This document shows, one piece after another, positions 12,376-23,434 of a stretch of 64,000 nucleotides of DNA. Position 1 is the stretch's first letter, and every line of letters starts with the position of its first letter. The stretch is from Musa acuminata AAA Group. Taxonomy: Eukaryota > Streptophyta > Magnoliopsida > Zingiberales > Musaceae. The DNA is taken from positions 11,092,001 through 11,156,000 of the forward strand of contig NC_088342.1 of the NCBI RefSeq assembly GCF_036884655.1, in the 5' to 3' direction. The notes below the pieces were generated by a model that saw only the letters and a program-made list of their open reading frames with translations, did not search any database and was not told the DNA's origin. A program made the translations under genes and the position numbers.

Positions 12376-12403
12376 TTTAGGGTTAGGGTTAGGAGAATAT
12401 ATA
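12376..12403 (-). promoter_or_regulatory. TATA box and telo-box of the HyPRP gene
   Basis: On the minus strand, ctatatatt at 12403-12395 is a good TATA box about 100 bp upstream of the ATG at 12299. Just downstream of it, 12391-12376 reads taaccctaaccctaaa, two tandem copies of the plant telo-box AAACCCTAA core. Telo-boxes are known near the start sites of plant growth-associated genes and can bind TRB-type factors. The role here is inferred from position. Confidence 0.65.
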
Positions 12404-15160
12404 GACAAGGAGGAAAGGGAGGAGGGAGAATGATGCCAAAGTAATCCATGTGAATGATGAAACCAGTGGGTGAGGCTTTTTAGCTGGCAACAGTTCTGAT
12501 GGATCGCAGGAAGCCAAACCGCATATGGAGTCATTATCAGCTTGCTCGGTTTGAATCATCTTACGGCTGCATGCATGGCTTGTTTTTACGTGTTAGTTTT
12601 GTGCAACTTCATCATTGATTACTGAAGCTGCGTCGTGGCACCGCTGGGTTTATGTCGGATATATGTATATATATGTGGAGCCCAATGCACATGTATTTTT
12701 TAATTACAATATTTGTTTGTTTGAAGTTAGAAATTCAAGGTTTTGACAGTATATATATATATATATACTCAACCTAACCCTAAATAATAAAAAAATCACA
12801 ATTATGTATGGTCTTCTCGTCCAATTTGACGTGATATTGCTTGATCTCCTCTTTCTAGCCCTAGCTTACTCTTCGTGTATACTATTCACCTTAGCATCTT
12901 TTATCTGTCTTCCATCTCTTCCCTCAACACAAAGTGGCCACTAGTGGTGTTCAAATCGTTAATCTGAATTGAACTAAATTAAAATTGGTCCAAACCAATT
13001 TAAAATCAACTCGATCTGAATCGGTTCACTAATGATTCGATTTTGAAACTATGAATGATTCTAATTTGGGGATATCCTTCTTTGGTTCGGTTAATCCGTT
13101 CTAATCAAATTAAATCAGTTTTAATCTAAAAAAATTAATCTAATTGAGTTTACCATAAGCCATTAATCGACTCAAATTGATTAATAAAACCAATCCAAAA
13201 ATCTAATTTTACAAATGACATATGTTCAATTCCATAAATCTTATTGTGGCCATAGTGAAGAAGTGCAACAAGGTGTTCATTGACAACATCTCCTTTTGGA
13301 AGCTCTCTCGATGATATCTTCACAATCAATGCTTGACAGTATTCTCAGCAAATTGGTTCCTAAAAACCAATCTTCTAATGATTTGTATCACCTTAGTTGA
13401 TTTTCCAAAATGTAACATGAAATGTTATGCCAAGGAGTATGAAAGTTTTTTGGATTAAACTACCTGTAATGATAATTTTTTTGTTTAAAAGGTATTTTAT
13501 ATAAATTTTATGTATTTTAATGAATTTTGCCAAAAAAGGAGAAATTACATATTTTATAAGAGATTATGTGAAATAATCTATTGAATAATTTTTTATAAAA
13601 AAAAAGTGTGATAAATAGGAAAAAATCAATTTCAATTAATTTCAACCATATCATTTGGGGCTTATTATAAATTCATCAAATATACTGATAAGGATATACG
13701 TATTGGTAAATTCTTTCTTATATATTTATTAAATTATATTATTTTTGTATATGCATGAAAATTTTTTAGACATATGATTGTAGTTCCATACCATCCATTT
13801 GTTGTGTTGATATATCAGCGTAGCAAGAGAAAAAACAAAAAGGGTCTTATCTAAGCTGGATCAGCGGTGTATAGTTTCTGGTTTGAACGCGAACAAAAAG
13901 CTGACTAGTACAACGATAAAACCATAAATTGAGATAAAAATGATTATCTATGGAAAAAAAAATCTTTAAAATTTGTTTTGAAAAAATCATCTAATGACTT
14001 TCTCCTCTTAGACAATGGTTACGAGAGATGATGAGCTTCTTTGAGAGTCAATAGTTGATAAAGCTAAGCTCGAACTCCATGACTAATTATCGAAAAGAAG
14101 AAAGACAAGTGATAATTCAACCACTCTCAAGCCACTCTCGAAAACATCATTTGTGATGTAAATGTTATTATGTGCTTCGTTAGGAGGAGCCGAAATTAAG
14201 GCATTGGCTCCTTGTTGATTTTATTTACAAATGGGGATCGTAAGTACGAATCCACCTCTTGCTATTTTTCTTGCTTTATTTCTTTTCGAATGTCTTCTAA
14301 CTATCGGTCCATTTCATTCAGATGATCTCAAATCTTAACTGAGAGATTAGTCAACTAGGTGACTAACTAGTTGGGAACCTCTAACTCTAGCGCTAGTAGT
14401 AGAATGACATTTTGAGCTAGTGGAGGCGAATGCCTTTCTGGTAGTGCATAAGTTGGGTGAGACTCAGTTGCCAAGCTAAAAACAAGCACAAAGGGTGGAA
14501 CAAGAGCTTGGAATGCTAGAGTTAGTGAGGTCAGTTGTGTTTGTTAGGCCATCTTTTGGAGCGAGGGTTAGGACTATTCTCGATATGACTTGCACTTGCT
14601 AGATCAAGCTATGCTAAGTCTCAATCAACACAAACATTGTTATTGGAGGAAGCCATGGAGATGGTTGGAATGGGAGTTGGTTGAGAGCCAAATTTGGGAA
14701 GAATTGATGAAAAATGAAGGAGTTAGGGATTGTATATGGTGGAGTCGGACTAGCTGACAAGTTGAGTCCCTGATCAAGCGGAGTCGGTATAAGAGGATTT
14801 GAGAGGTATTAGGATCGGACCATTTAGACCTGGGTCCTCAAGGTTCATTTGAGATAGTCCAAGGAGATTATCTTGAGGCATCGTGGAGGCCCTCCTTCTA
14901 ATGCTAATCTATTAGTGTTAAATTTGGTTGTCAAAGCTTGAAACTAAGCTGGATCCAACTAAGTCCTTTCTCCGAACTATTGTCAAGGCAAGCTACTCCA
15001 TAAATGATCAAACTCTTACAAAAAATCACATTAAGGGCACTCCCGACAATGATCCTCCAAAGCTCAAGTCGAACTCGAGAGTAATTCTATGTCTAGACGT
15101 ACTTGGGTGTCCTTTTTTTATAGTAGAGATCTAGGTCAATTATGTTTACTTATTGCATAG
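12404..15160. other. Intergenic, mostly unrecognised; possible DNA-transposon remnant
   Basis: No gene is recognised. An AT microsatellite lies at about 12750-12768. At 12943-12961 tagtggtgttcaaatcg opens an AT-rich stretch of gttcaaaccaatt-like words. A similar motif in the opposite orientation closes at about 16066-16082 (gatttgaacactcttacta), which might be worn transposon ends 3.1 kb apart. Around 14300-15110 the base composition is more even but no domain is readable; the ORF at 14928-15134 has no recognisable feature. Confidence 0.5.
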
Positions 15161-15164
15161 CTCG

Positions 15165-15564
15165 TGTAGTAATAAGATAGAAGATTCGACCATAGTTGCT
15201 TTCCACATGTGTTGAACTATCATTCCCATCAATTACGCTTCTTGTGTAATAGTAGGTGGGCAATGGTGGGCCATGACCATTGTCCAATTGTCATTCATCA
15301 GATGAGGCCATGAGGTGGTGATCAGTGATTTATGTGTCGACTAGGCATCACTTACGTGTCGATCGAGTGTTGCCAATATGTCGGCTACTTGTCGAATATG
15401 AGTTAATCACATGTTGTTTATGAGTTGGCCACATAGATTGCATTCATTAGACTCAGACGACCATTATATCTTTCATACGAAGCTATAGAAGTGGACACTC
15501 AATATTGGTTTGTCGGCTAAGTGGAGCCACTATGTTGGGATAAGGTTGACATGTCACTACGTGA
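15165..15564 (+). repeat. Left arm of a ~400-bp dispersed inverted repeat
   Basis: Matches the reverse complement of 20256-20625 along its whole length at roughly 75% by eye. Examples are ttgctttccac.tgtgttgaa, gtgtaatagtaggt, tatgtgtcg.ctaggcatc.ctta and atgttgggata.ggttgac. It may be an LTR or a non-autonomous element; the family is not recognised. Confidence 0.8.
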
Positions 15565-16339
15565 AGTTGACATGATATAATTGGATGAATATTCTTAAAA
15601 AAATTTATATCATAAATATCATTCTAAAAACTAAAAATATATTAAACATAGAAGGAAGAAAAAAATTCAACAATAAGACAACATAGATGAAACTTCTAAC
15701 AATAACCTCTAAGAAAGTGGAGAGCATAACAACTAAGGGTATTCTTTCATTATAGTATATTAGTCTATTACAATCTTATATTGGCATCATCAAGCTTCCA
15801 ATGATACATGATAAAAACAACTTATTGATCTAGATGCCCCAACCAACATTGATGTTAACCATCTTAACGACACAATTACAAAGATGAAATTATGAACTTA
15901 AAAAACTTTAGCTTTTACAACCTTCGGTTTAAATCGATTAATCAAACAAAAAAAGAGTACCCTTCCAAATTGAAACCATTTATAATCTTCAAATCTAAAT
16001 TATTGATGAATTAGTTTAAACCAAAATGGTTCAACTCATGTTCAGTTTAGTTTTCAAATTTGATTTGAACACTCTTACTACCGAGACCTCCCAAGTGCTA
16101 TATGAGACTCATGAGGGAGTATGTGAGGGGGAATATTAGGGCATGCTCCTATGCTTTCAAATTTTTTTAGCAACGCTACTACTGGTCAACCATTAAGCAA
16201 GATGCTTCAAATTATGTTTGATATTATGATAGGCATCAACTCCATGCTTGAATATAAAAGCTTCCGATAGTTAAGCTAACTCCCCTTAATATAACTTAGC
16301 CCTTTACATAACGGGGAGTAGACATTTTGAAATCTTTTT

Positions 16340-17000
16340 CAACCTCATGACAAAGGAAATATTTGATTATAAGAGTGTATTATTTCATCAAGTAGGTCGA
16401 AGCTGAATCTTTGGCCTCAAGAGAAGCATGTCAAGGGCTTTATCTGAAAGAATATACTCTTCTAATTTAGAGTCCCCCTAGCACTAATCACTAATAATGA
16501 TATGCAATTTAATAATACCAAGTTAATAGAATTTTATATTTCTTTAGGAATCCAACTAAAGTTCAACTCAATGGCACACCCCCATACCAATGTCTAGGCT
16601 GAAGTAACCTATTGGGCTATACTTGAAGACATGAAACCATCTTAAAGGCCTCTATAGGGGAATCACCATTCTACCTCACATAGAAACAAAAGTTGTACTC
16701 CCAATCGAGCTAATCTTGTTGATCTTTTGAACCTAACATTTTTTCAAGGGGGGTATGAAGGTTAGACTCAGGACTAACATAGACTTGATCAATGAACTTA
16801 GAGCCCAAGTCCATCTCAAAAACTTAACCTACAAACGATCTATGGCTAAAACCTTCAACACAAGGGTTCGCCCTCGTCGGTTGAAGGAAGGAGACTTAGG
16901 CCAAAGTTAGAAACCTAACCCATGCCAAAGGCAAATTGGTATTAACTTATGAAGGGTTATATCAAATTTCAAAAGTTGGTTGGTCAAACATCCCTAGAGC
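16340..17000 (+). pseudogene. Ty3/gypsy (Tat-like) integrase relic
   Basis: With frame changes, the plus strand reads traces of a gypsy integrase core: a VEAESLAS-like word at about 16387, a TDNGxQFNN-like word at about 16490, and a KFNSVAHPHTN-like word followed by a (G)QAEV equivalent at about 16560-16610. It ends with the GESPF...EAVLPxE equivalent at about 16660-16710. The same segment order, much better preserved, is in the gypsy element at 36700-37290, which served as the guide. Stops and shifts are frequent. A purine-rich fragment follows at about 17165-17200, and then the antisense ORF relic. Confidence 0.7.
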
Positions 17001-17199
17001 ATGGCACATCTCACATCATAAGAAATATTAACCTTAAATTTATATATTCATTTGTGATTACAATGAAATTTATAAAGATACTTAATTCGAAAAAAAGAAG
17101 TTTTTCATTTATAAAAGTCATTACACCATCCTCTAGAAATCTTATATGTCAAAATAAGCATCCTACATGAAAAAAAAAATAAAAGTAAAGAAAAGGTTG

Positions 17200-19545
17200 A
17201 TGAGCCGACCCCCTTTAAAATGTTTACAATATTATCCTCGGGGGGTGGGTTGACAATTGAAGGATCGACCAACTGCTCAAGAGTCGTGGCAGTTAGGGCT
17301 TCTTTGGGCAGCCCAAGTTCCTCAACTATTGGGGTGTTGGCAGCCTTTGAGTTTGCTCATCCATCTCAAGTAGGATCCCCTCCATCGAAGCTGACTTCAA
17401 TTGCACCTCCCTCCACGTAAAAGTTGTCTCGCTCCGGTCATTAATACCATAAAAGCTAACCATGATAACCTTGTTATTGTTGTGGTGCGAGTCGATAGGG
17501 TCTTCAGGGAGCTCGATGTTGGGATAGTCATGCTTGGATTAAGAAATTATAAGGTTATAACTAAAGGCAAAGGAATTATGTCCCAACCTCTGTGGTCTCA
17601 TTTTGAAGCCCTTGAAAGTCTTCTACTTTGCCACCCTACGAGCCTCCAGCTCCACTTAATGTTTGTCAACTTTCTCCAGAGTTTGAGCGATAAACTCCTT
17701 GTCACATTAGAGGTTATTGACTTCTATCTTTAAGGCTAAGTTCTCCTACCTATGGTTCCTGACCTTTGCTTTAGCATCCAACTTTCAGTGATACTCCTGG
17801 GTAGCTTTCACCTTTGCCTCCTCCATCCCATCGTGTCATCTCTCCCCCATTAGAGCTCAGAGTTAGGTTGACTCATCCTCCACCCAAGGCTTCTTGATGA
17901 CCATGCCATCTTGCTCCTCAAGAAGTTTAACTTCAAGTCGCCAGTGTGATCAAGGATGGAGGTCATGAGTTGTTGATGTTGTATACAATAAGCTCGAGTT
18001 AGACAAAGTCTGAACCAATAAATAGATTAGAAGAAGGTAGATATTTACCATGACCAACTCCTTATGCTCTTCTAAGAGGAGGTCCTCAATGGGCCTCAAA
18101 TAAAGGCCCTTGACCAGGGTGAGTGAAACAAGTACTAGTTCCAAGAGGTGGTCTCCCTTGAAACCTCTCATGGCCAACTAGCATGTGTCACATGCCAATT
18201 TGAGGTGTAGATGCATCCATCATCCTCTAATGATCAACCCATTACCAACACTGATAGTAATTCCATTAGATCAGTAGAAACTCTAACACAAATATTGATG
18301 ATAGGCTATCAAGAGTAGTCAAAGGTCTTGTTCTTGAGTCAAAGGGAACTGCTTGTTACTGTAGTTGCTACTTCCTCCCTTCACATAGTTCCTCTTATTG
18401 GGGCTCTTCTTAGTGGGTTTCGTGCGATGACCCCCAAAGCGAGGGGAGTCAAATCTTCATGAGCCCCTAGATCATCGGGTTTCCTGCTTATGCCTTTATC
18501 AGCTTAGGAGAGGTGGAGGTCGCCTTTGCCCAACATAAGTGTCTAATGCCCTCCTCCCTTTAGCAACTAGTCAATGGGTTCTCAATCGACCTCTTCTTCT
18601 CTATGAGCCTTTGATAACTCACATCCTCGTGATATCGCCGACTTGGTGTATCCACCGCATCGACAAATAATAAATTTTAAGATAATTTATTGGAGATCCA
18701 TGTCCATAAAAGGAAGACTAAAGGTCAACATTATAAAAAAAAAAGTCATCCTGGCAGAGTTATCAATGGCTTACCCTAAGGAGGAAGGTTGAATCCCATT
18801 GTAAAAGGCCACTACTCACTCATTTGAAGGATAGTAGTAGACTCGAATGGGGCTAGAGCAATTCTTCTAAATAGCTTTTTTTCCTACCTATGTAATCTTA
18901 AAGCCACATTGGAAAATTTACGGGTGGACCAATTTAAATCAATTGGTTATTCGTTCCTCAAAAGAACAAAAAAGTACCTTTTCTTCCAACCCTTGAAGGA
19001 AGTTAAAGCCCCATGACCCTAACATTTGGGTTGGGTAGAGAGAAAGTATGCCAACCCTTTGAAGCATAAGCTATAGCAAGCAAACAAAAGGGTTAGCATC
19101 GAGGTAATATGAATCCTTCCACATTCCCCAACAAACGTTATAAGAAAGAGCTATGAATTCGATGCCATCTAGATAGGAGAGAACTTCTAGAAGCTAAAAA
19201 CCTCTATAAAAAATGGGTGAATTGGGAAGTAAAGTCTCGCCTCTAGCATGTCCGAGGACATGCAAAACATATGACACAACTCATAAGGTCGATCACCTGA
19301 CTGAGTAGGTATCAGCTCGAACTCAACCGATATATGATAGGCTTCTAAGAGAATCTCTAAGTCGGAAGCCTCTAAAACTGAGTCAAGTTGAGGGATTACC
19401 AAAAGTGGTAGTCACATTGCAAGATGAATTCAACTTTGAAGGGACAACCTCTATTGCCACAATTGGCTCACATCAAGGACACGGATGGGATTAGTGTTTT
19501 ATATGAGTCCAAGGAATTAGAGTTAGAGGAGGATAAAGATGACAT
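17200..19545 (-). pseudogene. Antisense ORF (aORF) relic of a Tat-type gypsy element
   Basis: Lying downstream of the integrase relic and opposite to it, this region parallels the antisense ORF at 37640-39697 of the better preserved element. A start near 19545 gives a Ser-rich N-terminus (MSSLSSSNSNSLDS). At about 19250-19195 the motif YFPIHPFFIEVF equals the FPLHIVIEECL segment of the other copy. Remnants of the aromatic-rich core follow to about 18800, and weakly coding sequence continues to about 17200. Plant Tat-lineage elements (Grande, RIRE2 group) are known to carry such an antisense ORF between pol and the 3' LTR. Its function is unknown. Confidence 0.6.
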
Positions 19546-19934
19546 TTCAAACCTATATTTATTGAGATTTTTAGCATCGACTTTGATATCCATGGAGAAC
19601 AAACTTATAAGTAGATTTGAAGAACAAGTGTTGCTGTAGGTTATTATTTATAGGGGCAAAGCCTAATACTTCCACTACTCAACAATCCGCTCACCTTTCG
19701 AGCACCTCAAAAAGAGGGTGGGACATGGCACTATCTAAACGTCTATGGTTACATGGCATAATCCGAGTGACATGAGGGTTATTTGGATCATCATTACTAT
19801 CTCGTCGAATCTACCATGAGCCACGTAACCACTACTAAAAGGTGTAAGATTTAGTCACATCAACAAAATTATAAGTAGTTACGGTGCATGATCGGTTGTC
19901 AAATCATGGTAAGATCATTTGGATTCTCCCACCA

Positions 19935-20130
19935 ACTAAGAAATGACTATCATATTGTGCACCACCACTCTTGATCATGTTGGTCCATCATGCACCATTA
20001 TGCTTGGTCATGTTAACCTATCATGCACCACCACACCCAATGTTAGCCCATCGTGTGCCACCGTGCCACTGTGCTTGACCATGTCAGCCTATCATGTGTC
20101 ATTATGCCTAGCAGTATCGATCTATCGCAC
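19935..20130. repeat. Degenerate short tandem repeat (catcatgcaccac words)
   Basis: About four imperfect copies of a 40-50 bp unit with the words tatcatgcaccaccac, gcttggtcatgtt and agcctatcatgtgtca. It lies just downstream of the aORF relic, the position where the intact gypsy element has its 93-bp repeats, so it probably belongs to the U3/3' UTR of the relic. Confidence 0.6.
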
Positions 20131-20255
20131 ACTCATTGTAATGTCGAAAACGGATGCCAATAGAATAGTATTTTTTTTGACCAAATTTCACTACACATGA
20201 CTCGAGAAGTAGGGTCATGTGTTATGGTAAAAATGATGTGGCTAATACGTTAGTC

Positions 20256-20625
20256 TCACATAGTGATGTGTCAACCATATCCCAACATATTGCCTCCACT
20301 TGATTGACAAATCAACATTGAGTCTCATTTCTAAAACTTCGTATTAAGGGCATAATAGTCATCAAAGTCTCATAGATGTAATCCACATGGTTGATCCATA
20401 AGTGACGCATGGCCGACATGTTGGTGACACTCAACTGACACATAAGCGATGCCTAGCCGACACATAGGTCACCTATCATCGATCTTATCCAATGAATAAT
20501 AGTTAGACAATAATCACGATTGATCATGTACCTACTATTACACGAGTAGCGTAATCGATAGGAATAATAATTCAACACAAGTGGAAAGCAATTATAGCAT
20601 AGTCTTCCACTTTATTATTACATAA
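20256..20625 (-). repeat. Right arm of the ~400-bp dispersed inverted repeat
   Basis: Reverse complement of 15165-15564 (see that entry). It directly abuts the AT palindrome at 20634. The orientation is opposite to the left arm, so the two cannot be the LTR pair of one unrearranged element. Confidence 0.8.
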
Positions 20626-20633
20626 GTTATATA

Positions 20634-20665
<32 letters not shown>

Positions 20666-20749
20666 GTATATATATGTATATATATGTATATATATGTATA
20701 TATATACATATATATACATATATATATACATATATATACATATATATAC

Positions 20750-20780
<31 letters not shown>

Positions 20781-20786
20781 CATATA
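20634..20786. repeat. ~150-bp AT/TG palindromic microsatellite
   Basis: Alternating TA with a G every eight bases on the left half (tatatatg units) and a C every eight bases on the right half (catatata units), switching near 20703. The halves are self-complementary, so the block is a near-perfect large palindrome and not just a dinucleotide run. Confidence 0.95.
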
Positions 20787-21505
20787 AAAGTATCTTAATG
20801 ACACCTATAAATATGATCTTGTGAATGATTAGCACAGATTTTGGATTTGTCTATCTTATTTAATTCTTTGTGAAGTGACATTAGGTCATTCTCTCTTGAT
20901 CTACTTATTGGACCCGAAAGTTAAGTTGAATCCGATTCATTTAGCATAAGTTAGAGTTAAAATTTGTTTTTGTGGATAAAACATGCCTATAGTATACCGA
21001 GGAACTCCTTTGGACGTTGCTATTTTATTTTAGTTTATCCCTTAATTAATTGGAAATTGAAGTAATCTGTGAATTCACTGCTTCAAAAAAAAGTGCACTG
21101 CCTTCTCTTGTTTATGAAGGTCCAAATTTTATTTTGACCATGATGTTGAATGGTGACGACACGCAGGCAACCAGGACTGTGGAGAGTTGGAGGAAGATCA
21201 CATCCTGAAGAGGAAGCAGAAAATGATGTATGAACTAAATTTATGAAAGGACCCCCCGAAACCAAAAAAAATCATCTCAAGGATGCACTGTTGCCTAGCT
21301 TACTATACCATGGCGATTTTAATTTAACGTTAATTAGAGGAGTGAAAATATAATTAAGGACGGCTATGACAAAGGATTAGAATATTTTACATTTTTTTTT
21401 GTGAATTTTATTTTCCTTTTACTCGTGACGTTTAGGGGTTAAACCACCCACTTCAAAGGAAAAGAGAAAATAGGAAGGTCAAGAAAAAGAAGAAAGAGCT
21501 GTAGG

Positions 21506-21537
<32 letters not shown>

Positions 21538-22766
21538 CTGGAAAAAGCCTCACATTTGAGATCAAAACCTCCTATCCATTTTGTTTGAGAGCCCTTTCTT
21601 AACAAGTTATTTCACTACCAGAAAAGAAAGCTGATTTTTTCTAACCCTATTATGTTAGATCAGTTTTTCAATCAAATCTGTCCGATATTAAACCAAACCG
21701 ACTACATTATTTTGGTTCAATAATAAAAATATTATTATATTATTTATAGAAGATGTTAACTAATTTATTCCTAGGTTTGAATTTTACTTTTGGTTAATTA
21801 TCCTTTGTAATTCTTGCATAGTAAATAAATACAAATAATACTCCAAGATTTTGTGAAATACATAAACCTAAATATAAGGATGAGTAAAACAAAAAAGTTA
21901 AATTCACTAAAACTCTCAAATAAACCATCCTAAGAAACCTCAAAATCCATAATAGAATTGATAATTAAGGTTAATAAGAACTTAAATTAATTGAGACTTA
22001 AGTATGAATCTTATTTTAATAAATAAAAATATGATAATCAATTTGTTCTTGCACCGACTTGACCAGAGAACCAGTATCACTCAATTGGGTTTTCTTTTTA
22101 GATAACAAGAGTATCGAATTATCGATAAATTTTTTTCTATATAGTTTTGGCATAGAAAGTATTCTTTTAAAAAAAAATTAACAATACTTTTTTTTTTCAT
22201 AATGCATAAAATTTTCTAACCAGCTGGCCTTTTTTTTTCATTTCCTATCGACTGGTCCATCGAATAATCAATTTAATTATAATATTTTTATATAATATAC
22301 TTTCAGTAATATTATAAAAAATATAATAACGTAATATAAAAATGCTATAACTATTCACCTTATGAAACTTAATGTAAAAACAACATCAGAACTAATTAAC
22401 TCTATGGATTGTTCACCGTATGAATCAATCCATAAGAAATAGGTATTCACAGAGGCAAAAAAAGGGATGCTGTTAGAGAATTTTGAAAATAAACTTATTT
22501 TCGGTAATAAAAGGAATTTTATCATTTTATAAATGGATGGCCTGCCAACATATTAAGTGGAAATAAAAGGACGACCGATACGAGACTTTTGCGGCTAAAG
22601 TGGTCCAAAAGCTTTTTAGCAAAAAATGAAAAAAATTAAATAAATGTTTTAATGTTTTTAAAAATTATTTACATTGACAGGTACACGACAGTGTCACAGT
22701 GCCCATAACGGTCCTTCTTTCGAACCGCATCGATCACAACAAACCTGGCGTTCACCACTGATGATT

Positions 22767-22799
<33 letters not shown>

Positions 22800-23190
22800 A
22801 TATGAAAATAAAATAAAAAGAACGAATAAAAGAATAAAGTTTCTGGAGCCACAGATTAATGACCGACGGATGGGAATCCCGAACAGTAACTCACTCCTCT
22901 GTCTCGCTCGAGCCACCAAACAGGGAATCAGAATTCGAATTCCTTCCCTAGCCCCTCTCCTGCTGAAAACGGACGCCTGGACCAGAAAGAAAATGACTGC
23001 GTTTTCGAGAACGGTGCCGGCACTAAGATAGGCGATCCAAGCCCTTGCTTTTCTCACCGGCTTCGAACGTCTCTTACCGGAACAAGCCAACTCGCTCCCT
23101 CACTCTCTTCCAAAACAGATAAATTAACGCCCCCCACCCACCTCTTCACACGCAGCTCTGCTCTTCGCTCACCAAAGCAGCGACACGGCC
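20787..23190. other. Intergenic, upstream region of the NAT gene
   Basis: AT-rich with no recognisable gene. It holds a 29-base poly-T at 21509-21537 and an AT run at about 22778-22800. From about 22680 the sequence becomes GC-richer as it approaches the NAT gene. No confident TATA box was picked. Confidence 0.6.
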
Positions 23191-23195
23191 GAACG

Positions 23196-23198
<3 letters not shown>

Positions 23199-23229
<31 letters not shown>
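23199..23229. repeat. (GA)15 in the promoter/5' UTR of the NAT gene
   Basis: Perfect GA dinucleotide run about 205 bp upstream of the ATG at 23435. GA/CT runs are common in plant core promoters and 5' UTRs and can be bound by BPC/GAGA-binding proteins. Whether it is transcribed cannot be told from the sequence. Confidence 0.9.
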
Positions 23230-23232
<3 letters not shown>

Positions 23233-23434
23233 AGAAAAGATCGAAGGAAATAATTTCTTGGAAAGAGACACCTCACCGCCGCCTCCTCACTGCTATCCCA
23301 CTCACGAATAAAGCAGCCTCTCCTCTTCGCTTCCTTCCCTTCTACTCCTCGCCTCTTCTTCCATAATTGTTGTCTCCCACCCTCTTCAAATTGGAGTTGG
23401 CAGATCCCGGATTCCTCCTCCTCCACGTCCGACC

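Noticed and set aside
20572..20835. Tyr/Ile-rich ORFs on the minus strand
   Set aside because: Translation of the AT palindrome only.
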